A stretch of 47,500 bases of DNA from the NCBI GenBank assembly GCA_002005505.1, contig KV908339.1, forward strand, positions 1 through 47,500, written 5' to 3'. Below are positions 20,898 through 33,839 of the stretch, piece after piece (position 1 is the stretch's first letter; each line of letters starts with the position of its first letter). A model generated the notes under the pieces. It was not told the origin of the DNA. It saw nothing but the letters and a program-made list of their open reading frames with translations, and ran no database searches. The DNA is from Botryococcus braunii (taxonomy: Eukaryota > Chlorophyta > Trebouxiophyceae). A program made the position numbers and the translations under genes.

Positions 20898-23391
20898 ATG
20901 GATGGGATGGAGACTGCGGCCTCCACTGACAAGGAGAATCACCCCGTGCAGGAAGGTAAGGCTATATCCATTGTTGTTGATAGCCCCTTCCTTCAAAGCG
21001 ATGTTTCCGGTTACACATCAGCAGGGGTGTTCGTCTTTATGATTCTCTCTGAGAGTCCCCCACAGGTGCCGTTGTTCGAGTTGTCGATGCACGCTTTTAC
21101 CAATGGCAAGCTTATTTTACTTTGCTTTGAAGTGCTGCTGAAACTACCTCGGGCAGTCATTGCAGATCCGGCGTCCGTCCCTGCAGATGTCCCGGCTGAA
21201 ACAGATCCTGGAGACCCAACAACGAAGAAGTCCAAGAAGGGGAGAAAAAGAAAGTTGGATGGACCTGTATTGCCTCCTGAGGATATGGTAGCACTCATCC
21301 CGGTGGAAAGAAACGATGTTCTTTTGGAGCCACCTCCACTAGTTTACAAGCCACAACAAATGTCGGCTATCGATAAAGCAAGCTCACTAACTCTTGGAGG
21401 AGACAATCTTATTGTCATGAGTCGAAAAGGGTTCCGCATGGTAAGCAAAACCATTCCCAGCGTCATGACAAGGTTTCCACGTATCAGCAAAATATGATGG
21501 TCTTCCAGGCAGCACCTTCGATAGGGTATGAGTATCGAAATATACATATATACTCTGGCATGGGTGAGGTGTTGATAGAGACACATTAGAAAAATAAGGT
21601 ATGGTCCAACAGTCCTCCCACACTTGTCATACAGCTATCTGCTGTGTTTCGTACCAACTTTTGTAACAAACTTTTGTTGTAGTGAACTGGAACGTGCTTA
21701 GGATCTTTGTCATATTGTCCGCAGAAAGAAATTCCCATGCCATTGCAAGTGTGTAAATTTGCAAGTGAATGCAAATTTTGTTTGCCAGTAATCTTCTGGC
21801 AAAATTGGCTTCTTTCTGTTGTGGCAGAATATAGTAGTTGTGCGAAAAAAGTTATGTGACCGTCTGGGGTGGGGAAACAGGGAAGGGCCACGCATGGCTG
21901 TCATAATGGGACTTATTACTTTGAGGTTAAGATAGATCACCTGGGAGAAACCGGTCATGCACGGTTAGGATGGGCTACGCGACAAGCAGAGCTTCACGCC
22001 CCGGTAAGACACCGCAGCTTACACAATTCTTGGTTTGTTTGTTCATACCTGTGTGTGCCGAGCTTTGACAGACCAAGTGAGTTCGGTGAGGAATACAACA
22101 GCGAGCAGCCCAACTGCACGATCAGCCAGTGCAGGGATGCCTGCCGATCAGCAGTGAAGTGGCTGAGAAACACACTAGATGGCATTTGGATGCATCCTTT
22201 TTTTCAGTGAACTGCTCATAAGGCTGTCAGGCGAATGGCGCTTTTGCAGTCCCTGGTTTAACATCAGAGGTGTGGGATTATGTAGATCTACGTACATGGG
22301 GGTTGTGGAGGGGGGTGAAAGGGGAGGGAAGTCGGGTATTTAGGGGCCCCCTTGCATGTCTCGCTTCCGTAAGATTTTCTTTAAGGGTTTTGAGATGGCA
22401 GGCAGGTAATTACATGGTGGCGAGTGGAATGTCGTGGCAAGCTCTTAGACTTATCCGGTGAAATTCTCTTGCCCTCGCCCCAAGTGTTCTATTTCCGTTT
22501 AAGCACAGAGCTTGAGACTCATGACATACGGCTTTCTGGGGAAGGGCTATATGTATCTTTTGCCGTTCTGTCTGAAAGATGTATGTGCATGCTAAGGATG
22601 TTGCATGTGGGGAAGACAAGGTTCCTGCTCCCCCCTGTGGCACTACAGCACATAAGGGGTGTGGGTCATCCCAAATTTTGTGATGCACTTGTGCTGTGTT
22701 ATTCCGATTCTTTGCTATGGAGCCGGTAAGGCAGAACTTTTGAGATGAAAGGGAGATCTGACATATCTGCAGCTAGTGCAGGTGGGTTATGATGATCACA
22801 GCTATGCGTATCGAGATATCGCAGGCTCAAAGGCATGCCCCAGTGCTCACCCCAGGCTTAAATACACAATGGAATGTATGCATCTCATGCTGTTCAGATG
22901 AAGTCTGGCCTGAACATGACTTACAGATTTTTCAAACACCTTTCAGAAAGTTTTACGGTATATATCTGGTCCAGTCCTGCCTTGAAAAACCGATGATGAT
23001 TGGGACGACAGGTGCATCTATCCTTCCGAGAGAAGTATGGACAAAGATATGGCGAGGTAGGATGCCCCAGAAATTGGCACTTTGCCCGTTTCTTGTATTT
23101 TTTGTCATCCGCTAGTAATCTTTTCCAGACATGAAGTGTGTTTTTTCCCCTTTTCCCCCCTTTTCTGGTGTATCTTGCTGAGAGGAATAGTTGTGCCAGT
23201 ACTGAGAAGAAAGTGTCATTATCATTGGGCATGGCCGACGGATGATTATGCTCCGTGCTGAAGAGTAAAGTGATTAGTGGTCGACTCCAGTGTCAGGTCT
23301 GATAGAACCTGACATACTGCATGGATGTCTGCCCCGTGGCGCAATTTCATGGCTTTACTTTTCAACGTTAACGGTTTGTCTCCCCCCCCCC

Positions 23392-23436
<45 letters not shown>

Positions 23437-23890
23437 ATGTTTGAGCCACAGTATTAAGGGATAGTAGAGTTCATGAGCTGTAAGTCGGTCAGAAAAGATG
23501 AGTCCTCTGTGAAAGGCATGGTTTCTCAAAGCTTGTGTGTGTGTGTGTGTGTGTGTTTGTTGGGGGGGGGGGTGATGTTATGTGAAGGGATTTTACTTGA
23601 CGCCATTCTGGGCGTGGTGAAACAGGGTGATGTTATTGGCTGCTTGCTGCACCTTGGGGAAGGGGGACGTCCATTGGAAAGGACGCATGCAGTACGCTCG
23701 TCATCACAAGCTTTTCTGATGGAGAATTGCCTGTTTGAAACGGCTCTTGCCATGTTGTCAACAAATGTCCCCAATTGCTGATGACGCTAAAGTCTTCAGC
23801 TGACAGCCTTTCCTTGTTGTGGCATGATCCCAACATAAGCTTTTGTCTGAGAGTGAGCGTTTGTGCATGTATGGGTGCACGTGCGCATGC

Positions 23891-23971
<81 letters not shown>

Positions 23972-24035
23972 GAGGAGGGATCGTGGGGAAGGGATGTACC
24001 GACGCTTCTGTTGTGTGTGTGTGTGTGTGTGTGTG

Positions 24036-24071
<36 letters not shown>

Positions 24072-25370
24072 GGTGTGTTTGGGTGTGTGTGTGTCTGTGT
24101 ATGTGTGTGTTTTGGGTTCAATCATTTTTTAGGGGGTTTGGGGAGGTGGGAGAGGAAGTGAGAGGGGTGAGAGAGGGGGTTTGAGGGAAGGGAGGGTGAA
24201 GTATGGCAGGAGGTCCACTGCAATCTTGGTGTGAACGTCAGTGTTGTGTGACCCTATCTGAGGGGTGTGCAGGATGTAGTGGGCTACAAGGGGAAGGCGT
24301 ACGTGAAGGAGGAGGAGGTTGATCCGAAGGATCTTCCTCAGGAATTGGAGGAATCGTTTGTCGGCTTCAGCAAGAATGGAGAGTTTCAAGGCATTGCATA
24401 CCGGTGTGTGTCTGCTTCAGTGCATTCAGAATGTCGAGCTGACCAACATTTAGGCCTCTGAATCCTACAACCCAGTGCCTGCCACAGAATCAATGGAGTT
24501 CAACCTGTTTGTTGTCATGCGACCTGTCCGGTAGCCTGACCATTGCACCGGGTCCTGATCCTTTCCAGCCATTGAGGATGCGATCCCTGGAGGACGAAGG
24601 ACTGTGAGCTCTCTGGTTCAAGGCTGTACCATGCTTTGCCAGCCATGAACGAAAAGTGGTTGCCATTGGGGCGGATGCAGGAAGTTGAAAGAAGGCGTGT
24701 ACTATCCTGCTGTTTCCCTGTACACGAGCCTGGGTCAGCAGGACTCTGCAACGGTGATCGTGAATTTTGGCCCTGATTTTCTGTATCCACCTCCTGAGAT
24801 TGAGGGCTGTCCACCCGCTGAGCCTGCATCAATCCTAGCTGGGTCTCCTGAAAATCCTGTCGCGGCCACTCTTCCTGAGGGTAAGTTCCCTTTCGTTGTT
24901 TACAGCGCCCCTGTCCGCAAGGTTTTTCTCTTGGCATTGAGTTTTGAAGGACGGCCGTCATCAGGTCCTCGAGCAGATGGTGGTACTACAATCCTCTTAG
25001 CTGTGTCTGCCTTGGTTGCCCTAATGTTGGACAAGCCACTCCTCTAGTGCTTTTAGTCAGCCTGTCTTTCAGGTCGCTGTTGAAATTGTCTGTGGGTGCC
25101 ACACAGTCATGGTAAGATCTGTCTGACAGCTTCACTTGTCTGTGGTGCATATGCACTGCAGTCTCCCGACCCAGCCCACTACAGCAACCCCCCCCCCCCG
25201 GGCCCCTTTATGCCGCCATTTTCATTTGCCCCACAAACCTCCTTCCTTCCCCCCACTCTCCCTCTGTCTCCCCCTACCTCGTCCTCCCTCTCTCTCTCCT
25301 CCCCCCTCTCTGTCTCTCTCGTTTCCTCTCCCTCTCCGTCCCTCCCTCTCCCCCCCCCCTCTCTCGCTCT

Positions 25371-25417
<47 letters not shown>

Positions 25418-25422
25418 TCACA

Positions 25423-25489
<67 letters not shown>

Positions 25490-25727
25490 GCATGAGCGAG
25501 CATTTGCACGCACACACTCTGATTGTTTACACACACATGCGTGTGCTCACTGGCATTCTGTCATCTGGTAGGGCTTTGAGCTGTCCTGACAGATTGATGA
25601 ACCCTCCGTGTGTACAGGCATGGAGGAGGAGGGTCCCCGAACTGAGGAGGCTGAACAGGGGCTTGCAATCACCACCCAGCCGGTCTTTGAGTCAGGCCCC
25701 GATTCGATGGATCAGACCGAGACATAG
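20898..25727 (+). CDS. ASH2: ASH2-like trithorax/COMPASS subunit, SPRY-only form, nine exons, complete
   Basis: Exons are 20898-20955, 21166-21440, 21881-22003, 22782-22832, 23012-23056, 23626-23691, 24273-24403, 24681-24880 and 25618-25727. They join in phase to 352 codons plus TAG. After an acidic/Pro N-terminus comes a basic nuclear localisation signal (residues about 40-49, [10 protein letters not shown]). The SPRY domain (about 90-300) shows [101 protein letters not shown] and [11 protein letters not shown], as in ASH2L and plant ASH2 homologues. ASH2 binds RBBP5 and stimulates MLL/SET1-type H3K4 methylation in the nucleus. No PHD or winged-helix region precedes the SPRY domain. Intron 4 (after 22832) begins GC instead of GT. 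Confidence 0.95.
23380..23433. repeat. C run followed by an A run in ASH2 intron 5
   Basis: About 11 C are followed by about 43 A, with no flanking target duplication or retrogene-like sequence. Confidence 0.9.
23892..24112. repeat. Two (GT)n tracts in ASH2 intron 6
   Basis: A perfect (GT)n tract (about 23892-23969) is followed, after a G-rich spacer, by a GT tract with TTT and GGG interruptions. Confidence 0.95.
25230..25492. repeat. CT-rich tract followed by (CA)n(CG)n in the last ASH2 intron
   Basis: C/T-rich sequence passes at about 25374 into (CA)n and ends in about 8 CG units at 25475-25490, about 125 bp before the last exon. Confidence 0.93.
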
Positions 25728-26892
25728 ATATTGAGGCGGCAAGACAAAGTCCCTAGAACTGTCCTCTTCCGTTGATGTTTTTGCAGGGTTCTGAGGAACT
25801 GTGCATGATCCCTTCCATGCCGAGCACAGTTTTGCTCTCTTCGAGTTATTCGTCATCTCAGGCTAGCTTCTTCGCCTACGATAACTTTTTCTTTGTTAAG
25901 TGTAATGTGCTTTTTTAAAGTACGTCGTGCCCATGTTCCCTGTGTAAGACGCGTCTATATCTCGACAGTTACTCTTAATGATGCAGAAAGTACAGAGGTG
26001 CACTACTGCGTGATGGGACTGGAAAAGCATGGAGTTGTTTCGCCGAGGCAGAGAGCCTGCCAGCGGGCACGGTTTTGTGTAAATTATAAATTGCATTACT
26101 CCTTAATGCAAAGACATCCAAAGCATTAAACTGTGTCTTGGCAACATGGGCATGAGTGCCTATAGATGTCTGTAAAGGAACAGTTGTATGTTGGTGTAGG
26201 GCTTCGCTCTAGCCGACTTTCACCTGGCAGAGTAGCTTGAGCTTTCCTGGCCTGCAGAAGGCAGGCCTCCCCTGTGGGTATCTATTGAAATGTACCCAGC
26301 TTTGTTCTTTCTTCTCTCTATTCATAGAGTGGGCTGCAGGAACTTCCTGAAGAGATCATAGGTCTCTCGCAAAATGAGGCTAAGTGGTCCCTTAGAATGC
26401 AGTTAGGCAAGGTAACATTTTGCTGACTCCAGCCTCTCTCGTTGTTGCTGATCGGATTCAGTTGAGGCATGTGATGGTACCTGTCACGATCCTTTTGCAG
26501 TTACAGAAGTGTGAAGTTCAGTTTTGGCGCATAACTCTATTCAAATTGGAGACTGTGACGGCCTGTACCTAGAGATCATTTGTAGCTCATTAGCTGACTT
26601 TATTACAAGCTCGAATCAAGGATACTCAGTATCCTCTCTGCTCTTGATGCCATCATGCACCTTAGTCCATGTAACACAACTTCGCCTGGATTTGTTGTAG
26701 AACGGTCTGCACGCTCTCTCCCTCCCACCCCTTCTGGGATTCATTTGTAAAGTCCATGGAAATTTCGTCTTGTTACGATCGGCTGTTTTCTCACAGTCCT
26801 TACGGGCGCCCGGAAGATCTTCCCGCGCTTTTCTCAGGTCTTTGCGGACCTCTCCGATACCCTTCCAGCCCTGTGGGAGCCGCTGGAATTCC
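25728..26892. other. 3' flank of ASH2, no gene seen
   Basis: The stretch after the ASH2 stop codon holds the 3' UTR. It contains several TGTAA-like motifs (for example near 26075) that could serve polyadenylation in green algae, but none can be chosen from sequence alone. No coding domain was recognised. Confidence 0.5.
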
Positions 26893-27460
<568 letters not shown>

Positions 27461-27970
27461 TGTGTTTTTTTACTACACCACCTTCTGTTTCGGCCCCTAG
27501 ATTCCGTGTTCCCGCATGCACGATTTCTGGTATGCGGTTAGGATGAGCTTCACTCTTAATACTAAACAATAGTACAGCTGATAAGACGTCCAAGTTCGTG
27601 TTTACAATGAGCCAGAATATCCACCCGACGTGCGTCTTCAACATAGATATGGCTTGTGGAGAAACGTTGTCCGGTGAGTCTCCGCGCCAGCCTATTCAGT
27701 ATACGTTTCATTACATGCCCATAAGCGAGGAAATATTTACAGCACACCGCAAGGGAGGGCTAACCTAGCAACACCATACCAGGAAACCCATGCTATGCCC
27801 GCGCCTCCCATACTTGATCCAGCAGACACATGCGCTGCCAAAACCATCGTATCCAAGACAACTGACTAATATCAGAATTCCGAGACCTCGGCAAATGCCT
27901 GCCGGCCCCATCGACCCGCCACCACAGCAACAACAGGTTGCAGTGCCTGAAGTCATTGACATCACATGCG

Positions 27971-28090
27971 TGACCCCAGAAACCTCACGAAAGCCAAGGG
28001 TGCAGCGGTCCCAATCCATCCTCACAGCCATGACCCCAGAAACCTCACCAGAGCCAAGCGTGCAGCGGTCACCATCCATTCTCTCGCTCG
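27971..28090. repeat. 60-bp tandem repeat, two copies
   Basis: 27971-28030 and 28031-28090 both start TGACCCCAGAAACCTCAC and continue alike to the CATCC(A/T) end with several mismatches. In the plus-strand frame each copy encodes a 20-residue Thr/Pro/Ser unit. Confidence 0.9.
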
Positions 28091-28179
28091 CAGCAACAAC
28101 AACAAGCACCCCAAGTTCCGCAACCGAATGAAGTAAATAACGAAAACCATTACAGACACTGGCAGAATACCAACACTAT

Positions 28180-28346
28180 CAAAGAACAACCAGAATATCC
28201 GCTGGGCAGTAATGAACGCAAACAATGCTACGTAACCCAATGTAACACGGCGCTACAAGCAGACCTGCCAAAGAACAAGCGGCATATCCACTGCGCGGTA
28301 CTGAACGCAAAAAATGCTATGTAACCAAATGTAACACGGCGCTACA
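28180..28346. repeat. Imperfect direct repeat of about 78 bp, two copies, 89-bp offset
   Basis: CAAAGAACAA starts both copies at 28180 and 28269, and both end near ATGTAACACGGCGCTACA. They differ at about a dozen positions. Confidence 0.88.
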
Positions 28347-28730
28347 TGAAAGACCGACCCAAAACCCATTGCTTAACCTCAACTGCCTGTCACAACCCTT
28401 TACTAAAACCAAATTCACCAAAGGTCGCCCACACACAATCTTCATAACCGACAGACTTCCAAGGCCACCCACCAACACAAACATCCCACAGCCTTAGAAA
28501 ACCCCGGTCACGGGACCCTTTCACACCGACGCACACTTCCGCCCCCCCTGTAACCCGCCGATCGGACGCCATCTGAGGTCTCCTGGTTAGTTCTAATATT
28601 TACATTGCAAATGCGGTAACATTGATCCCTAAAATTGGGCTATCCTTAGGCAAAATATGTGTTTTGTGCTGGGCATGCACGAGTTGTGTGTGATGCGTGC
28701 CTTCCCAGCAGCTTGCTGAGTGTCCATAGA

Positions 28731-29379
28731 CCATGCTCGCAGGTGCTTCATGCTGCAGTGACACGTGCCCTCAAGGGATTCCCAGCAAACATGTCCTGTC
28801 TATTGCGATGTTTTTGAAAAGTCTATGGGCACCTTTGAGGAGCTACGACATAGCGGATTGTGTAGGCGGGGGCTCCCTCACGTACCTCGCTAGTTCAAGG
28901 TCCCTGGCTACTGCTGCGCTTCCTCACACACACACACCTCCTGCTCTGACCTTGACCACTGCAGCACTTCTCTCACACACGCCTTCCTAAAATATTGCTT
29001 TGTGTTTTCCTGACTCTCCGCGTACTTGGACATTTGCACTACCAAGAACATGTATCTTATCTCGCACGCCACGAGAGGTCCGTAGGGATCATGCCGCAGG
29101 TGGTGTGTTGGCATGTTGACTTGCTAGTCTTCCAGCCTGGTCTTGTTCGATGCGATTTCCAAAATCCTCAAGCGAGGCAAGGAGCTGATCATCATCGTCC
29201 CTAGCTGCTTGTGTAAATTACTTAAGGACCTTGCCATTCTTTCGATGATATCTCCTGGACTGCACCTCATCGGGCGTCATGAACCTACAAAACGGCGCAG
29301 GGGTTTTTCCCATCCATGCGTATATATCGGGGTGAACTCAGGCCCTCTCCTGTCTTCTCGTACTTTACTGAAGTAACTT
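28731..29379 (+). other. Unassigned stretch, possible exon near 29140-29215
   Basis: One short frame reading FDAISKILKRGKELIIIVPS (from about 29143) looks protein-like but stands alone. No family, start or splice sites could be fixed. Confidence 0.3.
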
Positions 29380-29472
29380 CAGGCGACGAGCTGATGCGGA
29401 CTGCCCTACCCCTATGTACCTGTCAGTTACAGGTACATGGGGGTAGGGCAGTCCGCATCAGCCCGTCGCCTG
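29380..29472. repeat. Near-perfect inverted repeat: 43-bp arms, 7-nt loop
   Basis: The left arm is 29380-29422, the loop TCAGTTA is 29423-29429 and the right arm is 29430-29472. Only two of 43 positions are not Watson-Crick, and one of those would be a G-U pair in RNA. It lies outside any recognised exon. Confidence 0.95.
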
Positions 29473-29710
29473 TAGGCTGTAACGCCTTCTCAGTACAGCC
29501 ACATGCCTGATCCAAGTTTGGATTTGTAACCGTGTCAATGAATTTTGGTTGTTGTTAAGGCGTCTCTTGGCGTCGTGAAGGGGCTGGAGCAACAGGCTTG
29601 TTGTTTTGATCAATTTTTTTAGACAATCAAAATGTGTGGGAATCCATGGGACGAGAGTACATAAACTAGGGGGTCTTCCGATATGCGAGATCTCCGGCCT
29701 TGCCGAACAG

Positions 29711-30730
29711 GGGCCAAGGACTTCGAGGCATGGAGGCCTTCCTGACTGGGAGCAATGACTCTCTTCAATTACTTTATGTCCCTTTTGCTGTATGGCTGCA
29801 CCGTAAAGGTGTCCGACATGAGATATCAGACGTCGCAAGCTTGGTCCAGCTCCTTTCGAGGGAAAACATTTCTACGATAGTTGTTAAAAATGCGGAAGAC
29901 GTGTTGTATTCCTGCAAAAATGGCTCAATTCTGTGGTGGCTGGAACTCTTTGAACGAGGATCCGCATTCGAGACGTTCTGTTACCTCTGTCGTTGCTCGG
30001 ATCAAGAGGACCCCTTGGACACCTTTTGCAGGAAGGTAAGCGAAGATCATGACCAAATTTTTGACTTGTAGTAGTTTCAAATAGTTTTGTAATTTAGGGA
30101 TGCTTAATCTGAGACTTTTCCTTACTGTGGTGTGCAAAAAGGCTAATTCAAGCACCCGGTCCCCGACCATTTTGTGATCCACACAGGTCTCCGAAGCCTT
30201 TGCGGAAATCGCAGCCTGCACCCCAAACAAGCTCAGGGTTCTGCTGCCGCAGTTGCAATGTGTGCTTGCACCATTTCTCATCAGAAGGAGCATGGAGCTG
30301 CTGAGCAGCACTGCGAGGTATCAACCTGCCAGAACAGGCTTGACTGGGCTACACGCTGCGGGAGCCTTGTCTGTGCCATGTGCCGCGTCTCTGGCACTGT
30401 GTGGGCTGTTGTTCGGAAGCACCTCTGGACACCCGACCCATCCCTTGGTGGAGTACATGCTGGATGATGCAGGCCTCTCCAAGCACCTAGCAGACATCCT
30501 GACTGACCTGTTCAGATGGGCGGGCAATGAAGAAGATGCCTGGCTGCAGCATCCCTTTCCAGGCCAAGCCATCACTGGAAGCCCCGTTTTGGTTCCTTGG
30601 TGGCTGGACTACAAAGCCAAGGTTAAACCTGCTGATGTCCCTCTTTTGCTTCACTGGTGGCTTGACCTCAAAGCCAGGGTCATCCTTGTTGACGCCCCTG
30701 GGCATTCCAAGCGTCGGCAGGCACAGAAAG
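29711..30730 (+). CDS. Two adjoining exons of an unrecognised gene
   Basis: The first exon (acceptor after CCGAACAG, about 29711, or ATG at 29730) runs to 30035 and ends FCRK before GTAAGC. The second starts at 30187 after CACACAG in the same phase (VSEAFAEIAACTPNKLRVLL). It continues through HPLVEYMLDDAGLSKHLADI and LTDLFRWAGNEEDAW, possibly to a GTATAC donor at 30731. The clean phase-0 junction and the helical, non-repetitive protein argue for a real gene. I do not recognise the family. It may belong to the same transcription unit as the methyltransferase-like exons downstream, but phases of the intervening pieces do not close. Confidence 0.5.
30598..30690 (+). repeat. Coding direct repeat, 57-bp period (19 residues)
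   Basis: TGGTGGCTGGACTACAAAGC at 30598 recurs as TGGTGGCTTGACCTCAAAGC at 30655. In the open frame the units read WWLDYKAKV and WWLDLKARV, so the period preserves the frame. Confidence 0.85.
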
Positions 30731-31316
30731 GTATACAGGGTGAGTGGGGGAGGGACAGGGGGAAAGACTGTGTCAGGCAGGGAGAGGGGCAGAAAAGTGG
30801 AAAAAGATGGCGCGGCAGGAGAACACCAGGGAGCATAAGGGAAAAGAGAGCACGGCTTTGGTTCATGCGTGCAAAAATCCATTATGTGCATGCCTGTGAG
30901 GCCTGCACTTATCTGGGCCAATCAACATGTTTCCGCTGTATTGCGCCGCAGTCTGCTCCCAACAGGAAGCGTAGCAGATTCAGAACCAGCCAAGTGTTTG
31001 CAGGGGAGCTTGTTAAGCTCGATAGGCGTTGCCAACATAGATGCAACCCAACCTCCTTAACGACCAAGCCGATGGGCCTTTGGTCCCGACATCACAGCAG
31101 TAGCTAGTGCTTTGAGAGTCAGGGTTGCCAGTCAATGCATGCAAAGCACAAAGCCATGACCCATTGATGAAGGCTTGGAGGATGCTTTTCATCGCAAGCG
31201 TTAAATTCCTGAATCCTGTTTACAGAGTAGGACATCAGCTTGACAGGCCAAAGAGAGTTCTCATCTGCATGTACACAGTAGCGCTGCTCTTGAAATGGCC
31301 ACAGAAGCCAACCAAG

Positions 31317-31492
31317 GGGCGTCGAGGATGCAGGTCGCCGATGCGCTGCAATTGCTGTTTGATCCTGCAGTGGACAATGTCCCATCGGGTTTGGCACACA
31401 TCTGCACGATGCCATTGTGGGAGACGACAGAGCTACTGTCGTTCATTCATCAAGTTCTAGCCACAAAATCAGTTCGATCGGCCACAGCCAAT
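31317..31492 (+). CDS. Possible exon, unrecognised
   Basis: An open frame with protein-like composition reads MQVADALQLLFDPAVDNVPS and TELLSFIHQVLATKSVRS. It ends at a GTGAGT donor at 31493. The acceptor after CAACCAAG would fit the phase of the exon ending at 30730. The downstream phase does not match the next candidate exon, so a missing small exon or a wrong boundary is likely. Confidence 0.35.
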
Positions 31493-31869
31493 TATGGGTG
31501 AGTAGCTTGCGCCGCATCTCCTTCAGCCCTACACCTATCGTTTCGATGGCCAACCGGTCAATAGTCCTTGGTGTCAAACCTCCTAAGCCATTTTGTGGGC
31601 CAGTGCTGGAATCAAGTCATAGGATCAGCTCATGGGGATCAGCTTGTCCTTCTATGTCCTGCAATGACGGAGCCTAAATTCCTGCCACTGGATGTCTGAC
31701 AAACTCTGGAGTGCCAACCTATGCAGGCCTGCTGCCAAGGACATGCATGTGCACCATCTGCACTGCAGCATCGTAGTCATTCATGAAGATCCAGCGTGAG
31801 GCTCTGACCCTGAGTTTTTGATATGTTTATGGTCCTGCACATGTCCGCCCACATGTTCAAGCGAGAGCG

Positions 31870-32740
<871 letters not shown>

Positions 32741-32853
32741 CGCATAGGCTTGCTGTTCGAGGAGAGACACATGCCTTGCTTTGTCAGGGCTCGTATACAC
32801 AGTGCGCTGCGCCCTTCTAGGGGGCCCCCGCCTGTGCAACAAAAAATTTTCAG

Positions 32854-33806
32854 ACATGTCAAATCCAGCTAATGAAATTTATACGGAGGACAGGTTCCTG
32901 GCAGAGCTGTCCCAGATGCTGAGTGCGAGGACAGTGCCGCACGTGACGGTGCGGGGCTCACTAAGAGATGCGCAAGAGCTGGAATGCGCAGCTGCACAGA
33001 GCGGGGGCCCCGACCTGGCCAGCTGCGTGTGGGTGGGCTCCATGCTGCAGGCCTTTGGCTTGGACTGGCAGGTCACCCAGAAGTGGCGCGTCATTCACAC
33101 GCAAGAGGAAATGGAAGAGGTGGGGCCTCACCAGCTGCCCTGTCCACTTTCCACAGAAACCAGGATAGGGTGTGAACGTAACGTCCGTGCCTCCATTGAT
33201 GCATATGCAACGCGTTTGCCGCACCGGTCCTCATCAAGTCTATGTCTATGCGGGCAGGACACCAACACCTTAATGATTGCTGGGGTGCAGTGCGTTGTCA
33301 TGTACTTCAGCAGGGGGTGCTGTGAACGTTGGGAGTAGAGAGGAAAGGCAACTCAGCAAGGATGTTATGGGACCGAGGGAGTAAATCCGGAACTTGTGGG
33401 TCTACAGCCTTATGAGAGATGTGCAACACATTTGTTTCCGACGACGGGCTGTGGCTAGGCATATCGACTTGAAGCGGTTGTGAGGCCGGAAGCTTGCTTT
33501 GACCAGAATCACTACAACTATTTAAGAAATCCTTAAGTACACGTTCCCCAACCCTCTGGGCATGCCGCAGGATCTTGCTCGTTACCTGGCAGAGCTGGCC
33601 AAGCTGGTAGGCGTGCATGGCTTCATATCCGTGGACATGCCATACCTGCATGCGGGATCGGACTTCCCCTTCGCACATCTGCATTTTCTGGCGGATGCCT
33701 GGCAGGCCCTCATCTGCCGTCCTCTACTGGACGGCTCCAGTTTGCTCCGGGCCGCAGCTCGCAACGGCATGTTGCTCAGACCCCGGACTGCCTTCCGGTT
33801 CTCCAG
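32854..33806 (+). CDS. Two exons, possible SAM-methyltransferase-like region
   Basis: Exons 32854-33119 and 33571-33806 join in phase 0. The product reads EIYTEDRFLAELSQMLSA, VTVRGSLRDAQEL, DLASCVWVGSMLQAFG, then DLARYLAELAKLVGVHGFIS, DAWQALICRPLLD and AARNGMLLRPRTAF. The order (acidic strand with a Y-T-x-D element, later aromatic strand, 'leader-G-hydrophobic' strand, C-terminal 'GM/GF-R' strand) resembles the second half of methyltransferase domains found in PKSs. The Gly-rich SAM loop was not found, so the call is weak. The last exon ends in phase 2, and the GNAT exon can start at 34715 in the matching phase, so these exons may be the 5' part of the PKS gene. Otherwise they belong to a separate unknown gene. 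Confidence 0.35.
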
Positions 33807-33839
33807 GTTAGCCATCCCATTTGGGGCACGTCTCAGCTT

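Larger units (their letters stand above)
27461..28730. other. Unassigned stretch with short tandem repeats
   Basis: No domain was recognised. A plus-strand open frame (27790-28131) rich in Pro, Gln and Ser contains the 60-bp tandem repeat listed separately; it could be a disordered-protein exon or chance. An A/C-rich stretch with a second repeat follows. Confidence 0.45.

Noticed and set aside
21066..21165. ASH2 exon 2 starting at the CCCACAG acceptor (21066)
   Set aside because: It does not match the phase of exon 1; the acceptor before 21166 does, and it gives one continuous frame.
23380..23433. A run of about 43 as a poly(A) tail of an inserted cDNA
   Set aside because: It is preceded by a C run and intron sequence of ASH2, with no gene-like body or target duplication.
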